NCBI GenBank assembly: GCA_039654915.1
Contig: CM077594.1
Coordinates: forward strand, 73,588,393-73,652,392
DNA length: 64,000 nt
Origin: Aquilaria yunnanensis
Lineage: Eukaryota > Streptophyta > Magnoliopsida > Malvales > Thymelaeaceae
Direction of reading: 5' to 3'
The notes beneath the pieces were generated by a model. That model saw only the letters and a program-made list of their open reading frames with translations. It searched no databases and had not been told where the DNA came from. The stretch's first letter is position 1, and each line of letters begins with the position of its first letter. A program made the position numbers and the translations under genes. Of this stretch, positions 47,514-59,377 are shown in pieces.

Positions 47514-47525
47514 CAGTGGGCACCA
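47514..47525 (-). promoter_or_regulatory. Primer-binding site
   Basis: On the minus strand TGGTGCCCACTG starts 2 nt after the end of the 5' LTR. TGG at this position pairs with the CCA end of a tRNA. I could not assign the tRNA with confidence. Confidence 0.6.
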
Positions 47526-47712
47526 AATGATGATGCACCTCCCTCAGTAAATGATCTGAAGGTCCGGAAGCTTGGTTCGTCGCACGAGTACACTTTGGCA
47601 AGGGAAGCATGGAGACCTACAAAAGATACTCCGACGCTCAAGTTAATAATGATTCTGGTGTGGTGCAAATACCGAGGAAAGAGATCTTATACTTGAAATG
47701 TGGTCATGAATG

Positions 47713-47722
47713 CCTTTATATA
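47713..47722 (-). promoter_or_regulatory. Sense TATA box, 5' LTR
   Basis: Minus-strand TATATAAAGG, 185 bp before the primer-binding side of the LTR, same place as in the 3' LTR. Probable core promoter of the element. Confidence 0.6.
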
Positions 47723-48324
47723 GGCTTTTGGGATAGTTTTCCTTGATATTTAAAACCATTAGATGGAATGGTTATATCTTGAACCGTTAGATCTAGAACA
47801 TTTGTCCTTTATGATCAAATTGGGCTTAAAACTCTTAATGAGCCCAATTTCTTTAAGATGATGGTTGGCCCAATGGGGCCCCAATCTTCTGATATGGGTA
47901 CCACCATTTGCCCCCCAGCCTCAACAGGGCACAATAGAGCTCTAGTAAAGGCTTATGATACTTTTTATTTTCCAGCAAAGGGAAGATAGATAACATGTTT
48001 AAAGGTATTTGTATTTTAGGACAATGTTTTTAGGATATCCCCCATGAATAAATATTTCTAAAAATGATACTTTTTTATACATATTTCTAAAAGTACATTT
48101 TTGGAAATATCTTTAAAAAGGATACTTTTTTGCAAATAACTTTTGAAAAATATAAAGATTCACTCAGCGGATATACCGCCACTTGGAGCCTTTTGTTTTT
48201 TTTTCTGCGATCACAGATATACCGTCACTTATTTTTCTTCTAATTTTGCGGACCTACAACTGCCTTTTTTTTTTGGTCGTCTCCTCTACTATTTGCAGCA
48301 CAGATTGACTACCGCTGCCTTGTT

Positions 48325-49160
48325 TCCTTTTTGGCTGACTCTCGTTGTCTCCTTGCCTTAAGGCATGGGTTAACCATCGTTGCCTCATTCCTTCACCACC
48401 TCTGGCTGACTACCGTCGCCTCTTTTCTTAAGGTATGGGCTGACCACCATTGCCTTATTTCCTCACAACCTCTGGCTGACTACCGTCACTTGTCTTCTTA
48501 AGGTATGGACTGACCACTGTCACCTCATTTCCTCACATCTCTGCCCGACTACCGTCACCTCTCTTCATAAGGCATGGGCTGACTACCGTAGCCTCATTTC
48601 CTCACTACTTCTAGCTGACTACCATTGCCTCTCTCCTTAAGGCATGGGCTGACCACATTCGCCTCATTTCTTCATTACTTTTGGCTGACTACCGTCGCCT
48701 CTCTTCTTAAGGCATCGGCTGACCAGCATCACCTCATTTCTTCACAACCTCTGTTGACTACCATCACCTCTCTTCTTAAGGTATGGGCTGATCACAGTTG
48801 CCTCATTTCCTCACATCTCTGGCCGACTATTATTACCTCTCTTCTTAAGGCATGGGCTGACTACCGTCGGCTCATTTCCTCACTACTTCTGGCTGACTAC
48901 TATCCCCTCTCTTCTTAAGACATGTGCTGACTACCGTCGCCTAATTTCCTTACTACTTGTTGCTGACTAACGTCGCCTCTCTTCCTAAGGCATGGGCTGA
49001 CCACCCTCGCCTCATTTCTTCACCACTTTTGGCTGACTATCGTCGCCTCTCTTCTTAAGGCATGGGCTAACCACCGCCGCCTCATTTCTTCATTACTTTT
49101 GGCTGGCCACCGTTGCCTTTCTTCTTAAGGCATAGGCTGACCACCGTCGCCTCATTTTTA
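48325..49160 (+). repeat. 70-bp minisatellite in the 5' LTR, 12 units
   Basis: Same array as in the 3' LTR. The TTAAGG word recurs about every 70 bp from 48358 to 49125. One unit more than in the other LTR shows gain or loss of a unit after insertion. Confidence 0.88.
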
Positions 49161-49308
49161 TTTTACTTTGACCGTTGCCACCTGATTTTGACTACCTCCA
49201 TAAGTTCTTTTTCTTACTTATAACCAGTGTTATAACTTTTAAAATAGTTATTTAATGCCTCCCAAGGTATTAAATGACCTAGGAGATAGTTTGTTTGTTT
49301 TCTTTCCC

Positions 49309-49316
49309 TATAAAAG
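49309..49316 (+). promoter_or_regulatory. Antisense TATA box, 5' LTR
   Basis: TATAAAAG, about 120 bp before the ATG of the antisense frame at 49438. Conserved between the two LTRs although the spacing to the ATG differs. Confidence 0.5.
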
Positions 49317-49437
49317 GTAGAGGATATTGCCCTTATTCTTCATTTTGGTCCTTGAAGGCTTTCCTCCCTCATCTAATTCTTTATCTTTGGTTGTGCTTGC
49401 TCTTGTTGCCTGGTAACTAGTACTTCTCCTAGTAGGT

Positions 49438-51639
49438 ATGTCTTCTTCCTTTGACAAGTTATTTTCATTAGATGGTGGTAGTGAAAGGTCTTTAGGAACC
49501 TCTACCGAGGTCGCAGGGGACACTATATTAGACCCTGTTACTGGTGTTGGGGCAGTCACTTCCGAGCTCCTAGATATACCATATGGTGTCGCTATTCCTT
49601 TGTACTTAATAACTATTGCTAATCCATGGAACTTTGTACCACTCTTAGATGAAATGAGAGAGGTACTCGACAGGAAAGCTAGGTACTCGACAGATATACC
49701 ATATGGTGTCGCTATTCCTTTGCACTTAGTAACTATTGCTAATCCATGGAACTTTGTTCCACTCTCAGATGAAATGAGAGAGGTACTCGACAGGAACCTA
49801 ATTGGGAGGGCCTATTAGATCACCAAGATGTTGCCTTTCCCTTGGAGTACTAGCAGGTTGACTTCTTGTGTTGCTTCTGCAACATATCTTCTTCTTACGA
49901 AATTCGTTTACTTTCTCCTGGCGATCGATTTGATGTCACCCTTGCTGATGGATTTCTTCCCTTCTACTAGGATCAATTCAAAGTTGGATTTTCCTTACCA
50001 TCTTCCCCATTTATCTTAGATCTCTTAAACTATTTTCTGATCCCCCTTTTCAGTACTCTCCAAATAGTTGGAGGTACATAATATCTTTTGTCATTGTTAC
50101 TAAGAATCTTGGTATGGAGCCCTCCGTGCCTCTATTCTGTTCATTTTTCCATCTTCAATCCGTCCAAGGTGGCTACTACACATTTCACCCAAAAAGCCCT
50201 CTTATTACTTGTGGAGTTAGTAACATTGAAGGTTGGAAGGGTAGGTTCTTTTTACTTAAGTGGTGGGATGGGGCCTGGCCATTTCCTACCAAGGCACTAG
50301 TTTTTAATGTCCGTGAGAAGGAAGATCTTAATAAAATTGTTCCCTCTCAACATTTGGAAGAGGAGGTGTTGTCATTAAAATTGCTTAGGGAGGTGGTGGG
50401 CAATAATGGCTGTGCCCAAACTGATGGATGTCTAACCCCAGAGTTTTTGTCAACTCATGGTGTGTAGTACTTTCTTTTGTTAGCCACTTTTTCCTAATTG
50501 TCACCTTATTCTCTCTTTTTTTCCATTGCAACTTTTGGTGTTCCTTACTCTGAAGAGGACTTCTCTTTGTTAACTTGGGTGAAAAGGAAAAAGAATAAAA
50601 TGGAAGCCATGGCTTTTGTTAAGAAGACTTTTGCATGTGCTAAGTCTGTTGAGAGGCCGCAAACCTCTTCTGCAGTTCTTACCCCTCCCTTCATTCTTTT
50701 TGGCAACCGCCGCTCCTTCTGCCCCCATCGCTCCTCCGGCTAGGGGGAAGGGTAAAGCAAAGAAGTCAATCTCCTTTGTTAATTCTCTTGACATTGTGGC
50801 AATATCAAAGATGGTTGGAAAGCTCCACATAGATGCAGCTATTCAATCTTTTCCTTCCTTTGCTAGCCTCACCGCTAATGTCATTCAACATGACTTTAAG
50901 GTTCCTTTATCTACTTCTTTCTCTTTACTTTCTAGTTCTAAACTTGCTTGTATGAAAGCATTGACTTTTCTTTTTTTTCTATGCACAGGTTCTTATTGGC
51001 TCACTTGCTCTTTATGAGTGTGCCAAGGCTCTGGATGACCATAATGTTGAGGTTCAAGAGAGAGAGAGAAAGTTGTCGGAGTCATCCAAGTAACTTCAAC
51101 GACTCCGTTCTTTGGAAAAGAAAATGTAGATTCATGAGGGTTAGCCTAAGAAGCAATTGGGCGAGGCCTAGGATTCATTAACAACTAAAGAAAATGAGCT
51201 CGCAACCCAAGCAGAGGAATTGAAAGGTGCTCGTGCTTTCTTGATTCTTAAGGAACAAGAGCTGAATGAGGCCTTTTCCAATGTTAAGGGTGCCTATCTT
51301 GAAGGCATCAATGATTTTGGGAATGTGTTGTCTCATGTTTACCAAGGAATCGATTTATCTTACCTATCGCAACTTCCTGATATTTTAGATGGTGATGGTT
51401 ACCTAGCGTTGGACTTAGTGAACCTTTATAACCAACTTCTAGAGGGATTGCGTGGACCTTTTCCGACTAGTCATCTTCTTGTCGCTGGTGAGAATCATTT
51501 GAAGAAAAGAAAAGTAGGTCGAGGACAGACCATTGGGAAGTCATTGAAAGTTCTCTAGTCAGTTCATTCCAGCTTTCGCGCTACCCCAGCTAGGTCTTTG
51601 GTGCAGGGTGACGATGCCAAGGACTTCAATGAGAATTGA
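49438..51639 (+). pseudogene. Antisense gene in the LTR, copy 2
   Basis: The N-terminal segment is open here (MSSSFDKLFSLDGG, continuing to about 49818), whereas the 3' LTR copy stops after 10 codons. The middle part (50114-50467) has GGYYTFHPKSP and GWKGRFFLLKWWDGAWPFP and is uninterrupted. The coiled-coil part has its own stop at about 51090 (SSK-stop-LQR), where the other copy reads through. The block KGAYLEGINDF to YQGIDLSYL and the basic HLKKRKVGRGQ tail are open (51220-51558). The acceptor of the first intron near 50530 has lost its AG. With the other copy, this shows a gene once intact and now dead in both LTRs. Family resemblance to Pfam PF04195 is by eye. Confidence 0.6.
49573..49800 (+). 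repeat. 120-bp tandem duplication in the antisense gene
   Basis: The segment starting GATATACCATATGGTG at 49573 repeats at 49693 and is absent from the other LTR. The period is 120 bp, exactly 40 codons, so the frame is kept. It ends in GAGGTACTCGACAGG in both copies. Confidence 0.88.
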
Positions 51640-51848
51640 CATGCTAGTTCTCACTCTTTTCTAATAATGTAGTCAGCTTTCATCGAAGTATGCCCCGGCT
51701 ATTATTTTTCTTGAAGACTTATGACTCTTCTTTTTATCTTTTAACGCTTTACATCTTCTCGACTTTGTTTGCCACCTCTAGGCTCTTTATATTGTGTTTA
51801 CCTTATCTTATGGTGTGAATTTTCGTATGCGATACTATGTCTTGAATG

Positions 51849-52525
51849 TTTCCATTTAATTCTAAACAAGTTATGAGTGTTTCCATTCTAACCTTATTAT
51901 GAATGTCTCTATTCCAAACAAATTGTGAATGTTTACATTTCCTTCTAAATAAGTTGTGAATGTTTCCATTTCATTCTAAACAAGTTGTGACTATTTCCAT
52001 GTTACTCTAAGCAATTTGTGAATGTTTACATTCCGAACAAGTTGTAAATGTTTACACTCCAAACTAGTTGTGAATGTTTATATTCGAAACAAGTTGGCAT
52101 TGTTTCCAATTCATTTTAAACAAGTTGTGAATGTTTCCATTTCATTCTAAAAATTTATCAATATTTCTATTTCAAACAAGTTGTGTATGATTCCATTTCA
52201 TTCTAAACAAATGATGACTATTTGAACAATTTGAACAATTTTAACAAGTTGTGATAGTTTCCACTCAAACTAGTTGTGAATGTTTTCATTTCACCCTATA
52301 CAAGTTGTGAAAGTTTCCATTTCATTCTAAAGAAGTAGTGAAAGTTACCATTTCGAACTAGTTGTGAAAGTTTCTATTCAAAACTGGCTGTAAATGTTTC
52401 TATTTCATTCTAAACAGGCTGTGAATCTTTCTATTCCAAGCAAGTTGTGATTGTTTGCATTCCAAACTAGTTATGAATGTTTCTATTTCATTCTAAACAA
52501 GTTGGGAATGTTTTCAATCAATAGT
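51849..52525 (+). repeat. Satellite block 5
   Basis: 677 bp of the same satellite, same orientation, between the gypsy element and LTR C. It contains a local run of short AACAATTT repeats near 52220-52250. Confidence 0.93.
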
Positions 52526-52702
52526 TGTCACACCTCACACAGGCCCTGGCCCATTCACTTAGTGTTACTCTCCCCCAAACTGTAGTTTAGTTACCAACTT
52601 TCAATTCAGCCAACTAAAGTTTCTTAACCTTAAGTCTTATTTTCTTAAGGTATTTAGCCTGGGAGGTGGCCCAGGAGGCTTAAGTGAAGAATCTAATTAA
52701 TT

Positions 52703-52820
52703 ACTTGCAGCAGAAGTAAGGCCCAAACCACTAACTTGCAGAACAAGCAAGGCTGTAATTCCATAACTTGCATGACAAGCAAGGCTATAATATGTAACTT
52801 GCATTACAAGCAAGGCAAAC
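52703..52820 (+). repeat. 31-bp tandem repeat in LTR C, four units
   Basis: Units start ACTTGCA at 52703, 52734, 52766 and 52797 and share ACAAGCAAGGC. The first unit is the most diverged. Confidence 0.85.
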
Positions 52821-53028
52821 ACTCAATACAATTCAAGTGTTTAGAATGTGTGCATTCAAGTGAGCTACTTAGAATGGAAACCAAGAAGCCCAAGATAACC
52901 ACGTAGTTTGAAAACTCAAGTTTATGTGCACATGTACATTCGGCCATAATAGGTACAAAGAAGGTTCACAAGATAAACACAACTTCCATTCACATAAACA
53001 TACCATCCGTTGATCCATAACATCCATC

Positions 53029-53040
53029 ATATATATATAT
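53029..53040. repeat. (AT)6 microsatellite
   Basis: Six AT dinucleotides in a row within LTR C. Confidence 0.8.
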
Positions 53041-53811
53041 GTCCAAAACCAAACCATAGTGCAAACATAACTTGGCCTACTAAGGTACTCCATGTACCAC
53101 AAAAACTAGGCAACCAAGACTACCTAAATATGTACATACAAAAGTAGTTTACCTAGTACACATACATTGCTACATGCCATGATTCCAAGTTTTCATTACC
53201 AAGTTATGTTACAACCCAAACCATCTAATGATCAAACAGAACCTTCAGTATGCCATAACGCAGGACACACTGCAGTACAAGACCTATGGCCATATTCGTA
53301 GTCATAAAGGTGAAGACTATGATCAGAGCAAGTGTCCACATATCCATAGCTGCCCACCTAGACAAGTCCCACTCTATAAAGCCTGCACAATCTTAAGACA
53401 TAAGTCTCGGACAACTTAAAAAATAAGGCTTGTCATGTACAAAACTAATCACGCCAAGCACACATTGGCACATACCTTGATACACAAGCAAGCTAGCACA
53501 AACACACTAGCAAAACTCAAGCTATTATAACTCAGGCTAAATATCTTTTCTTGAAAGACAAAGTATGGGCAATGAGTACAATACTCAGTAGAGTTCACTA
53601 TCAATACCAACTCATTATAGAGTTTATTTAGTTAAGCCAAGTGTACAACTCAAGGCTTAACCTGCATTTGCTCAATATACCCTGCAAAATAAGACACAAA
53701 GACAAGAAAACCACAACATATATATGCACATACTAGTATACCCGAGACATATAAGCTACAAGAACAAGTAATTGGTTAGCAAGCACAAAGAATCACTCAA
53801 GCACACAATGA

Positions 53812-53827
53812 ACACACACACACACAC
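53812..53827. repeat. (AC)8 microsatellite
   Basis: Eight AC dinucleotides in a row within LTR C. Confidence 0.8.
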
Positions 53828-55140
53828 CACAATGACCATTCGGCCAAGTACCATAACATGTGCCATTGTGCACTTTTGCACACAAAACTTCACCATAAAG
53901 TCCACTTCCACTAGAGCTCCGAAATGCCTAGTAAAATGGCCACATTCACTAGGATTTCTAGCACATGTCCATAGTTAATTAGCTAATTAACAACCATAAC
54001 CGAATGAATCTCCACAGCCCATCAAGTAACTAAGGTCATTTAGCAAATTTAACCATCACTTAGCTACTTTAAACACTTGAATCATGGTATACTACCAAGC
54101 AATCAAGTAGTTTAGTGAACCCTACCTCAATTCAAGCTTGTTTTACCCTCGGTCAAAGCTCAACATTCAACTGAAATGCTCCTCCAAACCATTGGCCTAA
54201 CACAACACCAATTAAGCATCAATACTCCTTGTTCATGGAATATCTACCATGTATTCAAGGAAAAACACAAAAGTTACCTCAAACCCAAGCTTGAACCATT
54301 CTTGGCCTCCATGATTTCTTCAAATCAAAAGCTCACTTGAGTTGCTTAGTGCCGAAACCAAAGTCTTCAAGCTTGCTTTCTTAACTCAAGCTCTAATTTC
54401 CTCCTTAATGCCCTAAATCAGAGACCAATTTAGTGAAAGCTCAAGAACACAATGAAGAACACACTAAATCTAGGTTTTGATCTCGAAGAAGGAAACCCAA
54501 AATGAAGGCACTTGAGTTAAGTGGACTCATGCATTTCCGGTTACAACCCACTTGTAACCAAAACGGCCATAAGTTAGCTTTCGGCCTCAACTAATTTGCA
54601 TGGCTCAATTGAGCCCTCACCTCCACATGGCTACATTTCCATCACTAAATCACATGCTCATTTAGGCACTTAGGTCACTTCATGGCTTACAATGCCAAGT
54701 ACACACCACAAGTGCTTTAAATGGTCATTAGTCCATGTGAGTTTCGACCGAAAACCATAACTAGTCTTAAGTTGGTAAACCAAGGCAATGATGCCTTATT
54801 TCCTTAATGGGGAACATGATTTGACTAGTCATCATTGATGTCTACCAAAAGTTTGCCTAGTATGCCATTAATCCCCACATAATTTTGCATGGCCGAAAAT
54901 TCCTACTCAAACTTTGTAGTTTTATTAGCACCACTGATTCAAGTGTTCAATTTGGTCCCCTTCCTTTATTTTCTTGCATTCTTCCCCTGGTCAATTTTCT
55001 CTATGCATTTAGGACCCGAAAGTCCTCAAATTAGCACATACATCACTTTGCCTTGTTTTCACAGTCCTTTCATATTTTCATGGTGTCTTTCTTCATTTCC
55101 TTGGCCTGGGCCAAGCACTATAAATATGAGTCTAACAATG

Positions 55141-57952
55141 CTAGTTGTGAATGTTTATATTTTAAACATATTGAGAATGTTTCCATTTTGTTCTAAACAA
55201 GTTGTGAATGTTTCTATTCTGAACAAGTTGTGAATGTTTTCATTTCATTCTATACAAGTTGTGAATGTTTATTTTGTAATTGACGTGTGAATGTTTTCAT
55301 TTTAAACTTGTTATGAATGTTCCCATTTCTTTCTAAGCAAATTATGCATGTTTCCATTCCAAATAAATTGTGAATGATTCTATTTTGAATAAGTTGTGAA
55401 TGTTTCCATTTCATTATAAAAGGTTGTCAATCTTTCTAAATCAAACAAGTTGTGCTTGTTTCCATTTCATTCTAAAAAAAGCTATGAATGTTTACCCTTT
55501 CAAACTAGTTGTAAATGTTTCCATTCCAAACGAGTTATGAATGTTTCCATCTCAATTTAAACAAGTTGTGAATGTTTTCACTCCAAACTAGTCATGAATA
55601 CTTTCTATTTCAAAGTACCTATGAATGTTTCCATTCCATCCTAAACAAGTTGTGAATGTTTCCATTCAAAACTAGTTGTGGGAGTTTCCATTTCATTCTA
55701 AAGAATTTGTGAAAGTTTACATTCTAAACAAGTTGTGAAAGTTTCTATTCCAAACATGTTGTGAGTATTTCCATTTCACTTTAAACAAGTTGTGAATGCT
55801 TCTTTTCCAAGCATGTTGTGATTGTTTCCAACTCATTCTAAACAAGTTGGGAATGTTTCCATTCCAAAGTAGCTGTAAATGTTTTCATGTCATTCTAAAC
55901 AAGCTGTGCATGTTTCCATTCAAAACTAGTTGTGAATGTTTCCATTTCAATCCAAACAAGTTGTGAATGTTTCTATTCCAAACAAGTTATGAATGTGTCA
56001 GATTCATCCTAAACAAGTTATGAATGCTTCTATTCTAAAGAAGTTGCGATTGTTTCCATCTCATTCTAAACATGATGTGAATGTTTCCATTAAAAACAAC
56101 TTGTCAATGCCATTATTACAAACAAGTTATTGAATGTTTCCATTCCAAACTCTTTATGAATATTCCTATTATGAACTAGTTATGAATGTTTCTATTTCAT
56201 TCTACAAAAGTTGTGAATACTTCCATTCCAAACAAGTTGTGAACGTCTTTATTCCAAACAATTTGCGAAAGTTTCTATTTCAAATAAGTTATGAATTTTT
56301 CCACATCATTCTAAACAAGTCGCGAATATTTATATTCCAAACAAGTTGTGAATGTTTCCATTTCATTCTAAACAACTAGTGTATGTTTCCATTTCTAATA
56401 AGTTGTGAATGTTTGCATTTCATTCCAAACAGGTTGTGAATGTTGCCATTCCAAATAGTTTGTGAATGTTTCCATTCTAAATAGGTTGCGATGTCTCCAT
56501 TCGAAACAAGTTGTGAATGTCTTTAACTTATTCTAAACAAGTTGTGAGTGTTTCCATTCCAAAGTTATGAATATTTTTATTCCAAACAAGTTGTGAACAT
56601 TTTCTTTTCATTCAAAACAAGTTATGAATGTTTCTGTTCCAAACAAGTTATGAACGTTTCCATTTCATTCAAAACAAGTTATGAATGTTTCTATTCCAAA
56701 CAAGTTGTGAATGTTTCCATTTCATTTTAAACAAGTTGCCAACGTTTCCATTCCAAACAGATTTTGAATTTTTTATTCAAAACAAGTTGTGAATTTTTCA
56801 ATTTCATTCTAAACAAGTTGTGAATGTTTCAATTTCATTATGAACAAGTTGTGATTGTTTCCATTCCAAACTAGTTAGGAATGTTTCCATTTCATTCTAA
56901 ACAAGTTGTGAATATTTCATTTCCAAAATGTTTTTTGAATGTTTCTATTTCAATCTAAACACGTTGTGAGAATTTTCATTCCAAACAAGTTGTGAATGTT
57001 AACATTTCATTGTAAAGTAGTTGTGAATGTTTCAATTCTAAAGATGATGTGAATGTTGCCATTCAGAACTAGTTGTGAATGTTTCCATTTCATTCTAAAC
57101 AAGTTGTGAGTGTTTCCATTTCATCCTAAACTAGTTGTGAGTGTTTGCATTTCATTCCAAACAAGTTATGATTGTTTTTATTTAATTCTAAACATTTTGT
57201 GAATCTCTGTTTTCCAAACAAGATGTGAAGGTTTCTATTACAATCAAGTTACGAATGTTTCCATTTCGTTGTAAAAAGTTGTCAATGTTAGTAGTCTAAA
57301 GAAGTTGTAAATGTTTTCCTTTCCAAACTAGTTATGAGTATTTCATTTCTAAACCAGCTATTATTGTATCTATCCCTTCAAAACAAGTTATGAATGTTTC
57401 CATTCTAGACTAGTTGTGAATCTTTCCAATTAATGCCAAACAATTTGTGAATGTTTACATCCTAAAAAAGTTGTGAAACTATCTTTTTCAAACATGTTGT
57501 GAATGTTTCCTTTTTCACTCAAAACAAGTTATGAATGTGTCTATTCCAAGTATGTTATGAGTATTTCCAATTCATTCTAAACAAGTTAGGAATGTTTTGA
57601 TTCAAAACTAGTTGTGAATGCTTCTTTTTCATTCTGAATAGGTTATGAATATTTTCATTAGAAACAAGTTCTGACGGTTTCCATTTCTTTCCGAGCAAGT
57701 TGTAAACGTTTTTAGTCCAAACAAGTTTTGAATATTTCAATTTCATTCTAAATAATTTGTGAATGTTTTTTTTTCCAAAGAAGTTGTGAATGTTTTTATT
57801 TCATTCTCAACATGTTGTGAAAGTTTCCATTAGAAAAAACTTGTGAATGCTTCTATTTTAATTCAGTTGTGAATGTTTCTACTCTAAATAAGTTGTGAAT
57901 TTCATTCTAAAAAAGTTGTGAATGTTTCGATTTGAAACTCCCAATGAATATT
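55141..57952 (+). repeat. Satellite block 6
   Basis: 2.8 kb of the same satellite, same orientation. It carries the block-4 anchors again (AAAAGGTTGTCAATCTTTC at about 55418 and TCATGAATACTTTC at about 55588), so it belongs to the same higher-order repeat domain as the sequence left of the gypsy element. It ends in ATATT (57948-57952), the left target-site copy of B5. Short open frames at 56134-56379 and 56548-56730 are repeat translations. Confidence 0.93.
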
Positions 57953-59377
57953 TATAGGGTTTTGGGAGCTAAGCAAGCACAGAAAAATATAACTGAATCC
58001 AAGATCCAAGTGAAATGGGGTATATCGGGTGATCAAAATTTCATACCTAGTTTAGTTGAGATCTTTCACCCAACTATTGAGTCGAATCACAAAACTTGAA
58101 TAGTTGACGTGTTCAAGCTCTCTACGGTATCCACACGAGCCTCTCGGGATCACCATGCCTCCACCACATCCCGATAAATGCATACCTCTTCCGCTCGAAG
58201 TGCTATCTTGCATCCTCCAGGGAATGGCAAGAGAAAAGTGCAGCTGGAACGCTTAGAACTCTTTTGATTTCATCTTTAATGAGGCTAGGGCAAGAGCTAC
58301 AAATTTCTTACTATATGATGTATTTATAATGAGACTCAACTCCCAAGCCTAATGGGTTTCAAAGCCCTAATCCAATTAGGTTTTAATTTTGGGCCTAATA
58401 ATTGCTCAACCTTTGGGCCAATTATTAATATGAAATTATCATGAAATCAAGACCAAACAATTCGGCCCATGCACTCAAATAATCCAATTGCCTCTATGTG
58501 TGCGACCCAATAGGCTCTTATCACATTTATGTTCATAAACAATGAACAGTGTCTTGCAACACGTCATTGCTACCCAAGTGACAAGATTGTCAGTGATTTG
58601 ACTAAACCTTTATGTTCATTATCCATATATGTCATTGTCCCTTTGTCCAAGATATCAAGACCAAGCACGAGACATGGAATATGTCAGTGTTGTATAGTTC
58701 AATCTATGGTTCTTGATTATTGAGTAAACTAACTTAAACTGATGACATTGATATCGTATATCAACTCATTCTAGCATGGCCATGCATTTTATTTGTCTCA
58801 CTCTATTAAGGGGCCCGAAGATATCACTCCCGCTACATAGGAGGGACAAATCCTATCTTTATGATACAAAACCCTCTGCATGATATGTGACAGACGCAAT
58901 GACCTCCTTCAAGTTCACTCAATTGTGGGCAACAAAGGGAAGTATCAAAGTATGTGACTCACATGTTGGGAACCTTGATGACCTTAGGTCAAAGGACTAC
59001 TTATACATGATCACTATGAGAATCACTTATGACTACATATCTTATATTAGTCTCCACATATAACAATCCATGTAGGATTCTTATGGTGAGTCGGTCTAGT
59101 ACACAAGTTCTCCAACTTGTGCCCATATGTAGACTACATATCTTATATTAGTCTCCACATATGCTAGTCTTTATCTATTATTGCAACCCACTCCATGATA
59201 ATACTATACCAGAGACATTTAAGAATATCATTATTCTAGGGTTATAATTATGTTTATTACGTTACGCGGAAACAAAACAACAAACATAATTACTGGATTA
59301 ATGCTTCAATAAAATATCTTGCCTCAATGTGCAAAATACAATCATCTCATGATTGGCTTTTAGGCACAACACTAACA
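57953..59377 (-). mobile_element. Solo LTR, family B copy 5 (1425 bp)
   Basis: An inverted LTR B: minus-strand start TGTTAGTGTTGTGCC at 59377, end near 57953 with AAACCC followed by a mutated terminus (TATA in place of CA). A perfect 5-bp direct repeat ATATT flanks it (57948-57952 and 59378-59382). It is the most diverged B copy, with a deletion near 58520 that removes most of the long hairpin, and a 31-bp segment present twice. No coding sequence. Confidence 0.9.
59031..59162 (+). repeat. 31-bp segment duplicated 101 bp apart within B5
   Basis: GACTACATATCTTATATTAG and the following TCTCCACATAT occur at 59031-59061 and again at 59132-59162. Other B copies have only the second. The first replaces a different short sequence, which looks like template switching or a local copying event. 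Confidence 0.75.

Larger units (their letters stand above)
33746..51848 (-). mobile_element. Degenerate Ty3/gypsy element, Tat-like, with nested solo LTRs
   Basis: On the minus strand the order is 5' LTR (51848-47528), primer-binding site, gag, protease, reverse transcriptase, RNase H, integrase, polypurine tract and 3' LTR (37944-33746). Integrase after RNase H is the gypsy order. Two solo LTRs (43116-45603 and 40174-41608) sit inside the coding region. Without them the internal part is only about 5.6 kb against LTRs of 4.2-4.3 kb. No chromodomain is seen after integrase. Long LTRs, the Gag type and an antisense reading frame point to the Tat group; this lineage call is inference. Flanking bases CTTCT (33741-33745) and TTTCC (51849-51853) are in the same satellite phase but match at only 3 of 5 positions, so the target-site repeat is imperfect or lost. 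Confidence 0.88.
47528..51848 (-). mobile_element. 5' LTR of the gypsy element (about 4.3 kb)
   Basis: It matches the LTR at 33746-37944 from TGATGATGCACC to GTCTTGAATG, then runs straight into satellite. It is about 120 bp longer. Differences include a 120-bp tandem duplication (49573-49800), one extra 70-bp minisatellite unit and about 55 bp more before the antisense ATG. The outer border falls in GAATG, a word also found in every satellite monomer, so the exact end could have been altered by recombination. Confidence 0.85.
52526..55140 (+). mobile_element. Probable solo LTR of family C (about 2.6 kb)
   Basis: A single-copy, non-satellite stretch inside the array. It begins TGTCACACC and ends near GTCTAACAATG, so a canonical TG...CA unit would end at 55136. 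Flanks ATAGT (52521-52525) and CTAGT (55141-55145) match at 4 of 5 bases and are in the right satellite phase, but that border would add ATG after CA. No reverse transcriptase, primer-binding site or terminal inverted repeat is visible. It holds a 31-bp tandem repeat and two microsatellites. The open frames at 53228-53419 and 53772-53978 show nothing recognisable. The strand is given for the TG start only; the true orientation is uncertain. Confidence 0.5.

Noticed and set aside
52526..55145. Helitron, because the right border runs into CTAGT
   Set aside because: CTAGT is a normal variant of the satellite monomer, the left end lacks the A-TC start, and I see no terminal hairpin.
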